Source: Companilactobacillus insicii (GTDB lineage Bacteria > Bacillota > Bacilli > Lactobacillales > Lactobacillaceae). From it: 45,824 nt of DNA. Under the pieces are notes generated by a model, which ran no database searches, was not told where the DNA came from, and saw only the letters and a list, made by a program, of their open reading frames with translations. The stretch spans positions 1 to 45,824 of the forward strand of contig NZ_RHNU01000020.1 in assembly GCF_003946015.1 (NCBI RefSeq), written 5' to 3'. The translations under genes were made by a program, and so were the position numbers. Of this stretch, positions 8,005 to 16,353 are shown in pieces; positions within the stretch are counted from its first letter, which is position 1; every line of letters starts with the position of its first letter.

Positions 8005-9423
8005 TCAAACCTTATTAATAATTTTAATCAAATCATCAATCAAATGAACACCCAAAATAATAAGAAAAATAATATAAACAATCAATCCCATAATAATTTC
8101 TATGATAATAGAAGCCCAAGACATCGGCAAAATAGGATCTACTAATTTTAGTAACAAGAACATCATTAACCCAGAAAAAAGATATCTATAGAAATCTAAA
8201 AACAACGATTGATAATCAACCAAATTTCTAACAATAAATAACTGATAGAACATTACCGAAAGCTCAGAAATAACAGTTGCAATAGAAGCTCCAATAGCTC
8301 CCCATACCGTTATAAGTGGAATATTGGATATCAAGTTAACAATTGCACCTAACATAACTGATTTTGTAAATTCCTTAGTTTTTTGTGTGGGTAACAAAAA
8401 CTGCGTTCCAATAACATTACTCCATGCAATCAGTAAAATTACGACTGATTCTATCATCATTACGGGTACAACTTGAATAAACTTGATTGTAAAAAATAGC
8501 GGCACAAATTTAGGTGTTACAGCAATCAACCCAAACATCATTGGAATTGACAAGGCTGTAACAAAATTAAAGCTTTTATACAAATATTGTTTGGTTTTTT
8601 CATGTTCCCCATTGGCAAACGCATTAGCAACATGCGGCAACATGACAGTTCCAGTAGCCGTGACCACGGCTAGAATCATTTTAACCATCTTATCTGACTG
8701 ATCAAAATATCCTGCTGCTTGAACCGATATCATCGATCCAAGCATGGTCTTGTTCAACACTAAATACACTTGTGTAGCAATTTGCGGAACAAATAACGCT
8801 AAAGATGGTAAAAGATGTTTCCATACACTTAGTTTCTTTATATCTGGGAAACCAATATACCTTCGCAAACTAGGAAACAAAGTCAAATTACCAAATAATA
8901 AAGACAAAGATAATATCAAAATATATGTTGTTAAATCCGAATATGATTTAACAAATGTAAAAATACTTATAAGAGTAATAATTTTAACAATCAAATTTCT
9001 GAATACGGTAACTGCAAAATTCTCAACTCCCATAAAAAACCACGAAATATCAAACGCAGCAGCAATAATAGAAACAGCCTGTGCTAAATAGTAAATATGG
9101 TATTCAGTAACACTTAACAAAAATATTCCAAACACAGAACATGCCAATAAAATAGTAACCATTCTCATAATAAATATTTCATAAAATGTTTGTGTTAGTT
9201 CTTTTTTGTCGCCTCTAACATATGCAACTTGACGATTTCCATACATACTGACTCCTATACTACCGAATAATATAAAATATTGAATTATCGAGTTAGTATA
9301 AGAATTAATTCCGACCCCTTTTGGTCCTAGAACCCTTGCTAGATATGGTGTTGTTACTAACGGTACTAGTAGTATAAATACTTGATAAAATGCATTATAA
9401 AGGTAATTTCTTACAACCTTCAT
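8005..9423 (-). CDS. wzx: Wzx-type oligosaccharide flippase (first copy)
   Basis: This 472-residue membrane protein of the polysaccharide flippase family is paralogous to the one at 469-1884: both start with a MK-V-NYLYNAFYQ-FILLVP pattern and match along their length. It should flip the lipid-linked repeat unit assembled by the upstream transferases. It starts 6 bp after the glf stop with GGAG (inside the glf end) about 12 nt upstream, so translation is coupled. It lies directly before the Wzy-like polymerase gene, the usual pairing of flippase and polymerase. Confidence 0.93.
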   Translation of the reverse strand: MKVVRNYLYNAFYQVFILLVPLVTTPYLARVLGPKGVGINSYTNSIIQYFILFGSIGVSMYGNRQVAYVRGDKKELTQTFYEIFIMRMVTILLACSVFGIFLLSVTEYHIYYLAQAVSIIAAAFDISWFFMGVENFAVTVFRNLIVKIITLISIFTFVKSYSDLTTYILILSLSLLFGNLTLFPSLRRYIGFPDIKKLSVWKHLLPSLALFVPQIATQVYLVLNKTMLGSMISVQAAGYFDQSDKMVKMILAVVTATGTVMLPHVANAFANGEHEKTKQYLYKSFNFVTALSIPMMFGLIAVTPKFVPLFFTIKFIQVVPVMMIESVVILLIAWSNVIGTQFLLPTQKTKEFTKSVMLGAIVNLISNIPLITVWGAIGASIATVISELSVMFYQLFIVRNLVDYQSLFLDFYRYLFSGLMMFLLLKLVDPILPMSWASIIIEIIMGLIVYIIFLIILGVHLIDDLIKIINKV

Positions 9424-9429
9424 AAAATA

Positions 9430-10551
9430 CTATTCTCCAAATTCCTTACGTATTACTTGTAACGCGGACATAATTGTTTGATCCATATTGTAATACCTAT
9501 ATTGTCCCAATCTGCCGCCAAATATGACATTTGGTGCCTCTGTCTTAGACAACTCTACATATTTCATATAAAGATCCTTATTCCGCCTATTGTTAATTGG
9601 ATAATACGGTTCGTCACCGCGATGCCAAGTCTGTGGATACTCATAAGTAATAACTGTTTTATTTTTATTACCATTACCAAACTCAAAGTGCTTATGCTCA
9701 ATTATTCTAGTGTAAGGTGTTTCTGCATCAGTATAATTAACAACTGCATTACCTTGATAGTTATCGGTATCCTTTATTTTAGTATCAAAACGTAAACTAC
9801 GATACTCTAACTCACCTAATTTATAATCAAAGAATTGATCAATCATACCAGTGTAAATAATCTTACAATCTGAATTGAGATATTCATCCTTATTGTCAAA
9901 AAAATCGACTCCCGTTTCAACATCAATTAATTTATTATCAAGCATTTTTTCAACAATTTGTGTATACCCGCCAATTGGAATCCCTTGATAAGGATCATTA
10001 AAATAATTATTATCATATGTAAATCTGACAGGTAATCGTCTAATAATAAATGCCGGTAAAACAGTAGCTGACTGTCCCCATTGTTTCTCAGTATATCCTT
10101 TGACTAACTTCTTGTAGACATCGGGTCCAACAAGTGATAATGCCTGTTCTTCTAAATTTTTAGGTGAACCATTTAAATTTAGACTTTTTTTCTGTTCTTC
10201 AATTTTTTTCTTAGCTTGATCAGGAGTTATAACACCCCACAATTTGTTAAAAGTATTCATATTGAATGGCATATTGTAAATTTCACCATTGTAATTTGCT
10301 ATTGGACTATTGATGTAGTTATTAAAATCAGCAAATTGATTAACATAATCCCAAACATTTTTCATTCTTGTGTGGAAAATATGTGCACCATATTTATGAA
10401 CTTGAATACCTTTAATTTCTTCGGTGTATATATTACCACCTATATGATTACGTTTTTCAATAATCTTTACTTTGAGTCCATTTTTGGCTATCTCATATGC
10501 ACAGGTTGAACCAAACAATCCCGATCCTACGATTAAGTAATTATCTTCCAT
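9430..10551 (-). CDS. glf: UDP-galactopyranose mutase
   Basis: This 373-residue flavoenzyme interconverts UDP-galactopyranose and UDP-galactofuranose, supplying the furanose donor. The Rossmann FAD site is at the N-terminus (LIVGSGLFGSTCAYEIAK, then IIEKRNHIGGNIY). Typical mutase segments follow: KYGAHIFHT, YTEKQWG, GIPIGGYTQ, and the C-terminal GGRLGQYRYYNMDQTI that closes over FAD. Its length is normal for bacterial Glf. The start is ATG with GAGG 8 nt upstream. It follows a galactofuranosyltransferase-like gene, so the glycan very likely contains galactofuranose. Confidence 0.97.
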   Translation of the reverse strand: MEDNYLIVGSGLFGSTCAYEIAKNGLKVKIIEKRNHIGGNIYTEEIKGIQVHKYGAHIFHTRMKNVWDYVNQFADFNNYINSPIANYNGEIYNMPFNMNTFNKLWGVITPDQAKKKIEEQKKSLNLNGSPKNLEEQALSLVGPDVYKKLVKGYTEKQWGQSATVLPAFIIRRLPVRFTYDNNYFNDPYQGIPIGGYTQIVEKMLDNKLIDVETGVDFFDNKDEYLNSDCKIIYTGMIDQFFDYKLGELEYRSLRFDTKIKDTDNYQGNAVVNYTDAETPYTRIIEHKHFEFGNGNKNKTVITYEYPQTWHRGDEPYYPINNRRNKDLYMKYVELSKTEAPNVIFGGRLGQYRYYNMDQTIMSALQVIRKEFGE

Positions 10552-10610
10552 AAATCTATCCTCACACCGAACTTATATATTATTTGCCCCATTAATAAAT
10601 ATGATACTAC

Positions 10611-11504
10611 TTAATTAATACGAGATATTTTAGGATTAAAAATCAATCCAGAAATAGTGCCCTTAATTATGGCACAAAATCTACTAACATTATTATCTCT
10701 AGATTTAACAATCACTTTTAGAGCATACATCATATTACTAATAATCATCTTCAATGTATTCCTTTTATTTTTATACTTTTTACTGATATAAACTAAATTT
10801 CGATATAAATAATAATACCTACTAATTCTGTCAGACGTATCATCAATTAACGTAACGTCTGATACATTATTTTCAGTTTTGTGTGTGACAATACTGTTAA
10901 TCACAAAATATGAAGATATATGTTGAGATATTCTAATCGTAAACTCTGTATCATCTCCCCATATAAATAATTCCTTAGTGGGAATACCGTATTTCCTTAC
11001 TGATTGCCTTCTAAAAAACACAGAAACAAAAGTTGCATGACTTACCTTTACTAATCCATCAGAAATCATCTCTGACCATTTTTTTTCAACCCTAGGCACA
11101 TTACATGCAGATCCATCTGTCCATCTAACATTACTACATAAAAAACCAAATCTATTATTTAAAAAGTTTGCCTTTTCTAATAAAATATCAGATGCATCCA
11201 AATTTGGAATTGTATCATCATCCATGATCCAAAAATAATCATCAGTCGTACACTCATAAGCTTTTTTTACACCTAGTGCAAACCCGCCGGCTCCTCCTAA
11301 GTTAACGCTCGAATTAATAATTATATATTTACTTAATGACAATTTTTCTAAATAGCTAGACGTACCGTCGGAACTATTGTTATTGACAATAATAATATGA
11401 TTAACATGTTTGCTATTTTCCAATGCAAACAGACATTCTTTTAGTAAGGTAATTCTGTTAAAAGTAACCACAACCGCACAAATTTTATCAGTATACATTC
11501 CCAT
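10611..11504 (-). CDS. GT2 glycosyltransferase, galactofuranosyltransferase-like
   Basis: This 297-residue GT-A, family 2 transferase has the segments ICAVVVTFNRITLLKECL, then NNSSDGTSSYL, then NLGGAGGFALGVKKA, then the metal-binding WIMDDDTIP. The GGAGGF stretch and the D-D-D-T motif resemble the galactofuranosyl/rhamnosyl branch (GlfT-like), which fits its position next to glf. I chose the ATG at 11504 because GAGGAA lies upstream at about 9 nt. The open frame runs back to 11624, but that part overlaps the preceding gene and has no family similarity. The enzyme should add a galactofuranose residue to the repeat unit; the linkage cannot be told. Confidence 0.85.
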   Translation of the reverse strand: MGMYTDKICAVVVTFNRITLLKECLFALENSKHVNHIIIVNNNSSDGTSSYLEKLSLSKYIIINSSVNLGGAGGFALGVKKAYECTTDDYFWIMDDDTIPNLDASDILLEKANFLNNRFGFLCSNVRWTDGSACNVPRVEKKWSEMISDGLVKVSHATFVSVFFRRQSVRKYGIPTKELFIWGDDTEFTIRISQHISSYFVINSIVTHKTENNVSDVTLIDDTSDRISRYYYLYRNLVYISKKYKNKRNTLKMIISNMMYALKVIVKSRDNNVSRFCAIIKGTISGLIFNPKISRIN

Positions 11505-11526
11505 AAAGATATTCCTCAAACTTTTC

Positions 11527-12543
11527 TTACAATTCATTTTTATAAAGATAGTAAATTCTAGTTTTAACAATGCTACTTTTAGCTTTAAATAAAATAACAG
11601 CACTAATAAAGCTTTTGTTTGCAAGTTTTATCACAATCTTTTCAAATGCGCCAATTATTTGACAATTATCATAAATATTCGCTTGCTCTGCATATTTTTT
11701 TTTCATTCTATAAAAATATTCTTTATTGTGTAAAAATGATTTACTTCCAAAACTTATCAGAGCTATCTTCCTTAATAAATAAACATTCTTCTTAAATTCA
11801 TAAGGGACAATTTTTTCTAACATATCAAGTGCGTCGAAATAAGTTAACCCTTTTTCTGTTAATCCTGAATTGACCATAGAGTCCTTTCTTTGTCTATATA
11901 TATATATAGAATCCGGAATACAATAAATTTTATCCGCCCTATTTAAAACTTCAGCGTTGAACACCTCATCCTCCAAAAAATATATATTTCTATCAAAACT
12001 AATTCCGCTAATTAATGACTTTAAATAAACTTTATTACATGAATATCCGCCAAAACCCATTTTATCAAAAATGCTTCTAAACGAATGCTCCTTATTTAAT
12101 TTTCTAGGAACTGAAAAATAATGTGATAATTTATGTTCATAACTATTACCATCTTTTGAAATATAAAAATTGAAAAAAAGAACATCTGCACAAGATACAA
12201 CAATATTATTATATAAAATGTTAAGAAAATCTCTTGTAACAAAATCATCAGAATCCAAAAAAACAATATATTTTCCTTTGGCGGCATCAATACCTACATT
12301 TCTAGTTTCAGAAACACCACTATTCATCTTATCTATAGCAATTATTTGATCATAATTATCAGAATAGTAATTGCATATATCCATAGAATTATCTGTCGAA
12401 CCATCATTTATAAGTATTAGTTCATAATCACAAAATTTTTGATTGACTACAGAATTAATGCAGTATTCTAAATACCTACCGGTATTATAAACCGGTACAA
12501 TTATTGAAAAAAATGGATTATTTAAGATAGTATTATCCCCCAT
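11527..12543 (-). CDS. Glycosyltransferase family 2
   Basis: This 338-residue inverting GT-A glycosyltransferase begins with the classic FSIIVPVYNTGRYLEYCINS and INDGSTDNS motifs. It continues with GVSETRNVGIDAAKGKYIVF and the metal-binding LDSDDFV. The C-terminal third is not recognisable and probably binds the acceptor. It is cytoplasmic, with no clear transmembrane helix. It starts 9 bp after the preceding GT4 gene without an evident ribosome site, so translation probably depends on coupling. Several such enzymes occur in the cluster, one per sugar linkage. Confidence 0.9.
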   Translation of the reverse strand: MGDNTILNNPFFSIIVPVYNTGRYLEYCINSVVNQKFCDYELILINDGSTDNSMDICNYYSDNYDQIIAIDKMNSGVSETRNVGIDAAKGKYIVFLDSDDFVTRDFLNILYNNIVVSCADVLFFNFYISKDGNSYEHKLSHYFSVPRKLNKEHSFRSIFDKMGFGGYSCNKVYLKSLISGISFDRNIYFLEDEVFNAEVLNRADKIYCIPDSIYIYRQRKDSMVNSGLTEKGLTYFDALDMLEKIVPYEFKKNVYLLRKIALISFGSKSFLHNKEYFYRMKKKYAEQANIYDNCQIIGAFEKIVIKLANKSFISAVILFKAKSSIVKTRIYYLYKNEL

Positions 12544-12552
12544 AAATTAAAG

Positions 12553-13668
12553 CTATAAAGTCGACTCAATATAACTCTTTATATAAAAATTTTGCATTGC
12601 TGTAGACACTTCTACAATATCATAACCAGAATCTATGACTAGCTTCTGCATATCATGATGAGCATAACTATCTTTTGAAATTTGTATTGCACATTTGGCC
12701 CAATAATTTGGGCTCAAATCCAAACTCAATTCATTATACAATGGTGTTATATTTACATCTGCTGGAATTCTTTCCGAGCATAGAGTCGGTATACCCGAAC
12801 ATTGGGCTTCAATTGTAACTATTCCTAACCCTTCAAATAAGGATGGAAACACGAAAACATCCATAGCTTGATAAATATAGTCCATATCGCTTCTATTACT
12901 CAAAAAAATCACTGAATCAGATAAATTTAGCTTCTCAACTTTTTCCTTAATTCTTTGCTCTTCCGGTCCAGAGCCTACTAATAAAAGAACAGAATTGTTA
13001 TTATATTTTTTTATTTCTTTAAATACATCTATTAAAAACATATGGTTTTTAGATTTATGAAATCTTCCAACATGACCAACAACAAATTTATTATCTAAAT
13101 TTAATTCTTTACGAATATTATTTCTCTTACATGCATTAAATTTGAATTTTCTTGAATCAATCGCATTCCTAACAACTTCGAATTTTCGATGCTTGAATAG
13201 ATATTTCCCTGCATCATTAGAACACGCAAACAAGTTTGTTGCATACTTTGTATAAACTCGTTGCATTAACAATTTAGGTAAATACTTATAATCATGTACT
13301 GTTTCATTACTATGTGAATGTGCTACTCTAACTGTGACCCCAGCCTTTTTAGCAGCCTTAAGACAAAAATATCCAATACTATACGTGTGCACGTGTATTA
13401 TTTTATATTCAGGATGCGATTGAAAAAAGGAATTTAGATACTCATTAAACTTAAAAATATTAAAATCTTCCCTAAAAGAAGTATAAAATATTTTACCACC
13501 TAGCAATTTTATTTCGTCATCATAAAATTGCTTTTCATTATATTCAACCAAGAAATCAAATTGTACTTTGCTTCTATCTATATTTCTATAAATATTCATC
13601 AAAAAAGCTTGGGTTCCGCCGGCTTCCATTCTTTGAAGAATATGTAATATTCTAATAGGTTTATTCAT
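12553..13668 (-). CDS. Glycosyltransferase family 4, EpsF-like
   Basis: This retaining GT-B glycosyltransferase has about 371 residues. The N-terminus (PIRILHILQRMEAGGTQAFL) is characteristic of the EpsF-type branch found in Gram-positive EPS loci. The C-terminal half has FVVGHVGRFHKSKNH and the donor-binding FPSLFEGLGIVTIEAQCSG, with the two glutamates of the E-x7-E motif. The start is uncertain: the ATG at 13668 gives the canonical N-terminus with GAGG 11 nt upstream, while an in-frame ATG at 13695 adds nine residues and sits almost against the SDR stop. It probably acts early in repeat-unit assembly. Confidence 0.9.
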   Translation of the reverse strand: MNKPIRILHILQRMEAGGTQAFLMNIYRNIDRSKVQFDFLVEYNEKQFYDDEIKLLGGKIFYTSFREDFNIFKFNEYLNSFFQSHPEYKIIHVHTYSIGYFCLKAAKKAGVTVRVAHSHSNETVHDYKYLPKLLMQRVYTKYATNLFACSNDAGKYLFKHRKFEVVRNAIDSRKFKFNACKRNNIRKELNLDNKFVVGHVGRFHKSKNHMFLIDVFKEIKKYNNNSVLLLVGSGPEEQRIKEKVEKLNLSDSVIFLSNRSDMDYIYQAMDVFVFPSLFEGLGIVTIEAQCSGIPTLCSERIPADVNITPLYNELSLDLSPNYWAKCAIQISKDSYAHHDMQKLVIDSGYDIVEVSTAMQNFYIKSYIESTL

Positions 13669-13699
13669 AATTCGTCCATCCTCAACCCTTTGCATTAAA

Positions 13700-14560
13700 C
13701 TAGTCCACTTTATCCCAAAATGTTTTTAAATGATTTCCGACATTACAATGAATAACCTCTCCTGAAATACATTTAGAAGCATCACTCAACAAAAAACAAG
13801 CTACTTCAGCTATTTCTTCAGGTAAAAAAAGTCTTCCTGATGCACAATTTCTAGAAAGATTACCATTTAAAGGTTCAGCATAATCTTTTGTCATGTCAGA
13901 TAATGTCACTCCTGGTGCAATAGCATTTACTCTTATACCTGATCTGTAGACTCTTCTGCTTAATGCACCTGTAAGACTGTTTAATGCAGCTTTAGTAAGT
14001 CCATATGGTATGTCATACATTTGATCACCAGTTTCCGAAGATATAAAAAGCAATTGACCTGATGAATTTTCTTCTGATAATTTCATTTTTAAATAGCTTT
14101 GAGCCAAAAAATAACTACCTCGAAAGTTAGTATTAAATTGTTTATCAAAGCCTTCAACAGTAACGTTTTCAAAATTATTTTCATGTAACGAGATTCCAGC
14201 ATTACTAACTAGACAATCAATAGATCCTTCAAACAGATCTTCACATTTTTTCAAAAATGGCCCTACATACTCTACTTTGGAAACATCAGATACAATATAC
14301 TGAACTCCATTTCCTAATTCAGAAACAGCCTTTTTTAAAGTAGCTTCATTTCTACCAGATATAACTATTCGAGCACCTTCATGTAGAAACTTTTTAGCCA
14401 TTTCGAATCCTAAGCCTTTACTACCACCAGTTATCACAATATTCTTATTATTAAGTATTCCACCGTAATTAATTTGAGATATATTAACATAAGTTGCAGT
14501 TTCAGGTTGAGAAGTTAAAATAAATTTGGCAATTTTTCTTATAAGTCTCTTTACTCCCAT
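13700..14560 (-). CDS. Short-chain dehydrogenase/reductase in the EPS cluster
   Basis: This 286-residue classical SDR has the cofactor motif TGGSKGLG at about 44-51, the structural NAG motif (VSNAGIS), the catalytic Ser (FISSETGD) and the YxxxK motif (YGLTK near residue 185). About 38 residues precede the Rossmann fold, longer than usual, and could be a targeting or partner-binding segment. It reduces or oxidises a carbonyl with NAD(P)H; the substrate is unknown. It follows the MenD-like gene by 13 bp in the same operon, so the two may act in sequence: C-C bond formation to give a keto product, then reduction. A known parallel is the YerE/YerF pair that makes the branched sugar yersiniose, but YerE is of the acetolactate synthase type, so the parallel is only conceptual. 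Confidence 0.88.
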   Translation of the reverse strand: MGVKRLIRKIAKFILTSQPETATYVNISQINYGGILNNKNIVITGGSKGLGFEMAKKFLHEGARIVISGRNEATLKKAVSELGNGVQYIVSDVSKVEYVGPFLKKCEDLFEGSIDCLVSNAGISLHENNFENVTVEGFDKQFNTNFRGSYFLAQSYLKMKLSEENSSGQLLFISSETGDQMYDIPYGLTKAALNSLTGALSRRVYRSGIRVNAIAPGVTLSDMTKDYAEPLNGNLSRNCASGRLFLPEEIAEVACFLLSDASKCISGEVIHCNVGNHLKTFWDKVD

Positions 14561-14573
14561 TAAGTAAACCCTC

Positions 14574-16349
14574 TTAAAATTTGAATTTAAATTTACTTGC
14601 TAATTTCTTAGCCCTATCTTCCCCAATCGTAGATTTTATAATTTTTTTACTTCTACGAATGGACTCTGATTTTAAATCACGTGGACGACTTAAATCAAAA
14701 AAATCATAAATAACATCTGCATCATGTTTCATTTCAGTAAATACTTCAAAAAATATAGGTTTACTTGTGTCTTCGCTCATAAAATCTGTTAATCCACGAT
14801 CAAAAGAATCCTTATCGTGAGCACACAAATATTCAAAATTATTCGATTTAACCCATCCTTCGGCAGTAGAGTGGTGTCTAGCAGTTGTGTGCAAATCACT
14901 AGCTTCATCTTTCCACATTTTATTGAAATAAAATTCAGATCCACCTTCATTATTAATCAATAATATGTGCGAGTTCTTACCAATATTACGTAGCCTCATC
15001 GCATTCATTCCATAAAAAAATGATAAATCACCAATAATCAAATAATTTTGTTTTTTGGGTGAAGCAATACCTTGCCCAAGAAAAGATGATAAGCATCCAT
15101 CAATTCCGTGCGTACCAATATTTGCATAAATTTTAATATTAGGCGCCAACTTAAAGAAGTTAGTTATTCTAATGCTATCATTGATACTTAAATGTAATAA
15201 TGAATTGCTAGGTATTCTCTCAACAACATTTTTAATTGCATATACATGTGAGTACGGAAATTCTGGAATCACAATATTATTTTCATAAGTGGACCACAAA
15301 CTATAATATGATAAATCATTTTTTTTACTGGCGGATGTTTTGTTACAGTATTCAAAAAAATACTCTGGGGTACACTCGAATATGGTTGTAATGCTTTTGA
15401 ACACATCTACAACTCTTCCATCTTGTTGTATTGACCAATGTTCAAAATCACCAGCAAACTTTTGCAGCTGTTCCTTTATTCCAGACATTATATTTCCACC
15501 AAATGAAATCACAATATCGGGAAGTAATTCCTTAACTTTTTTGCGAGTAACATATCTTGAATCCATAATTACAGAAGAATTAATAGCCTTGCCAAACTGA
15601 ATATTTGATGTGTACTCTACTGTTACCGCTGAATTAAAAATATTAAAGAAATTAGAAATATTATCTTCTAGTTTTTTAGATACATGCACATTTTGCCCAC
15701 AAACAACTAATATTTTTTTAGCTTGTTCTAGTTTTTTTACTTTTTTATCCCATAACGATTTATCACCAATAATGTTAATTCGATCAATCTTTGTAACATC
15801 AGGTAACCTTTTTACATTAAACGAATTATTATAAGATTTCATTGGTACATTAATATGAACTGGTCCAGTACCATTATGATCTAATTCTAAAAGTGCTTCA
15901 TTAACTAATCTCTGACAAAATATTTCATCATCTTTATTATTCACAATTGGTAAATTGACTGATTTTTTTACATGCCTGTCAAACATCCCAACTTGATCAA
16001 TCATTTGATCTTCCCATTGGCCCAGCATTGCAGGATCTCTATCGCTCGTCAAAGCTATAATAGGTGCACCTTGATAAAAGGCTTCTGCCATTGGTGGCCA
16101 ATAATTAGCTGTTGCGGTAGAAGATGTACATGAAATAACCACCGGTTCATTTAGTTCTTGAGAGAGTCCCAATGCAAAGTATCCAGCACTTCGTTCATCT
16201 ACAACCGAATAGCAATGAAAAAATGGATCTTTTTCAATTGAATGTACAAACGGAACATTTCGGCTTCCGGCAGATAAAACACAATGACTAATTCCCCACT
16301 TTTTTAGTAATGCTATTATAATTTGATATGCCTTAAGCTCGGTATACAT
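14574..16349 (-). CDS. MenD-like thiamine-diphosphate-dependent enzyme
   Basis: This 591-residue protein has the three-domain layout of thiamine-diphosphate (ThDP) enzymes. Its closest recognisable resemblance is to MenD (SEPHCHC synthase). It has LSAGSRNVPF near residue 25 (MenD usually has SPGSRSTP), the activating glutamate in VVDERSAGYFALGL (Glu52), ISCTSSTATANYWPPMAEA, LTSDRDPAML, and a C-terminal ThDP/metal motif IGDLSFFYGMNAM near residue 440 ending in INNEGG. MenD normally has GDLSF-HDMN and INNNGGGIF, so the site is related but altered. No other menaquinone gene is in the window. Lying between a pyruvyl transferase and an SDR, it probably couples a 2-oxoacid to a sugar or small acceptor for a glycan substituent. 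The substrate is not known. Confidence 0.82.
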   Translation of the reverse strand: MYTELKAYQIIIALLKKWGISHCVLSAGSRNVPFVHSIEKDPFFHCYSVVDERSAGYFALGLSQELNEPVVISCTSSTATANYWPPMAEAFYQGAPIIALTSDRDPAMLGQWEDQMIDQVGMFDRHVKKSVNLPIVNNKDDEIFCQRLVNEALLELDHNGTGPVHINVPMKSYNNSFNVKRLPDVTKIDRINIIGDKSLWDKKVKKLEQAKKILVVCGQNVHVSKKLEDNISNFFNIFNSAVTVEYTSNIQFGKAINSSVIMDSRYVTRKKVKELLPDIVISFGGNIMSGIKEQLQKFAGDFEHWSIQQDGRVVDVFKSITTIFECTPEYFFEYCNKTSASKKNDLSYYSLWSTYENNIVIPEFPYSHVYAIKNVVERIPSNSLLHLSINDSIRITNFFKLAPNIKIYANIGTHGIDGCLSSFLGQGIASPKKQNYLIIGDLSFFYGMNAMRLRNIGKNSHILLINNEGGSEFYFNKMWKDEASDLHTTARHHSTAEGWVKSNNFEYLCAHDKDSFDRGLTDFMSEDTSKPIFFEVFTEMKHDADVIYDFFDLSRPRDLKSESIRRSKKIIKSTIGEDRAKKLASKFKFKF

Positions 16350-16353
16350 CTTA

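Noticed and set aside
8744-9091. 115-codon plus-strand frame
   Set aside because: It is antisense to the flippase gene, with no promoter or ribosome site.
11505-11624. N-terminal extension of the galactofuranosyltransferase-like gene
   Set aside because: It overlaps the upstream GT2 gene, lacks family similarity, and a good ribosome site precedes the ATG at 11504.
14574-16349. Second acetolactate synthase
   Set aside because: The motifs (SAGSRN, DERSAGYF, GDLSF) fit MenD-like enzymes, unlike the G-LPGA and GDGGF pattern of alsS at 24639-26309.
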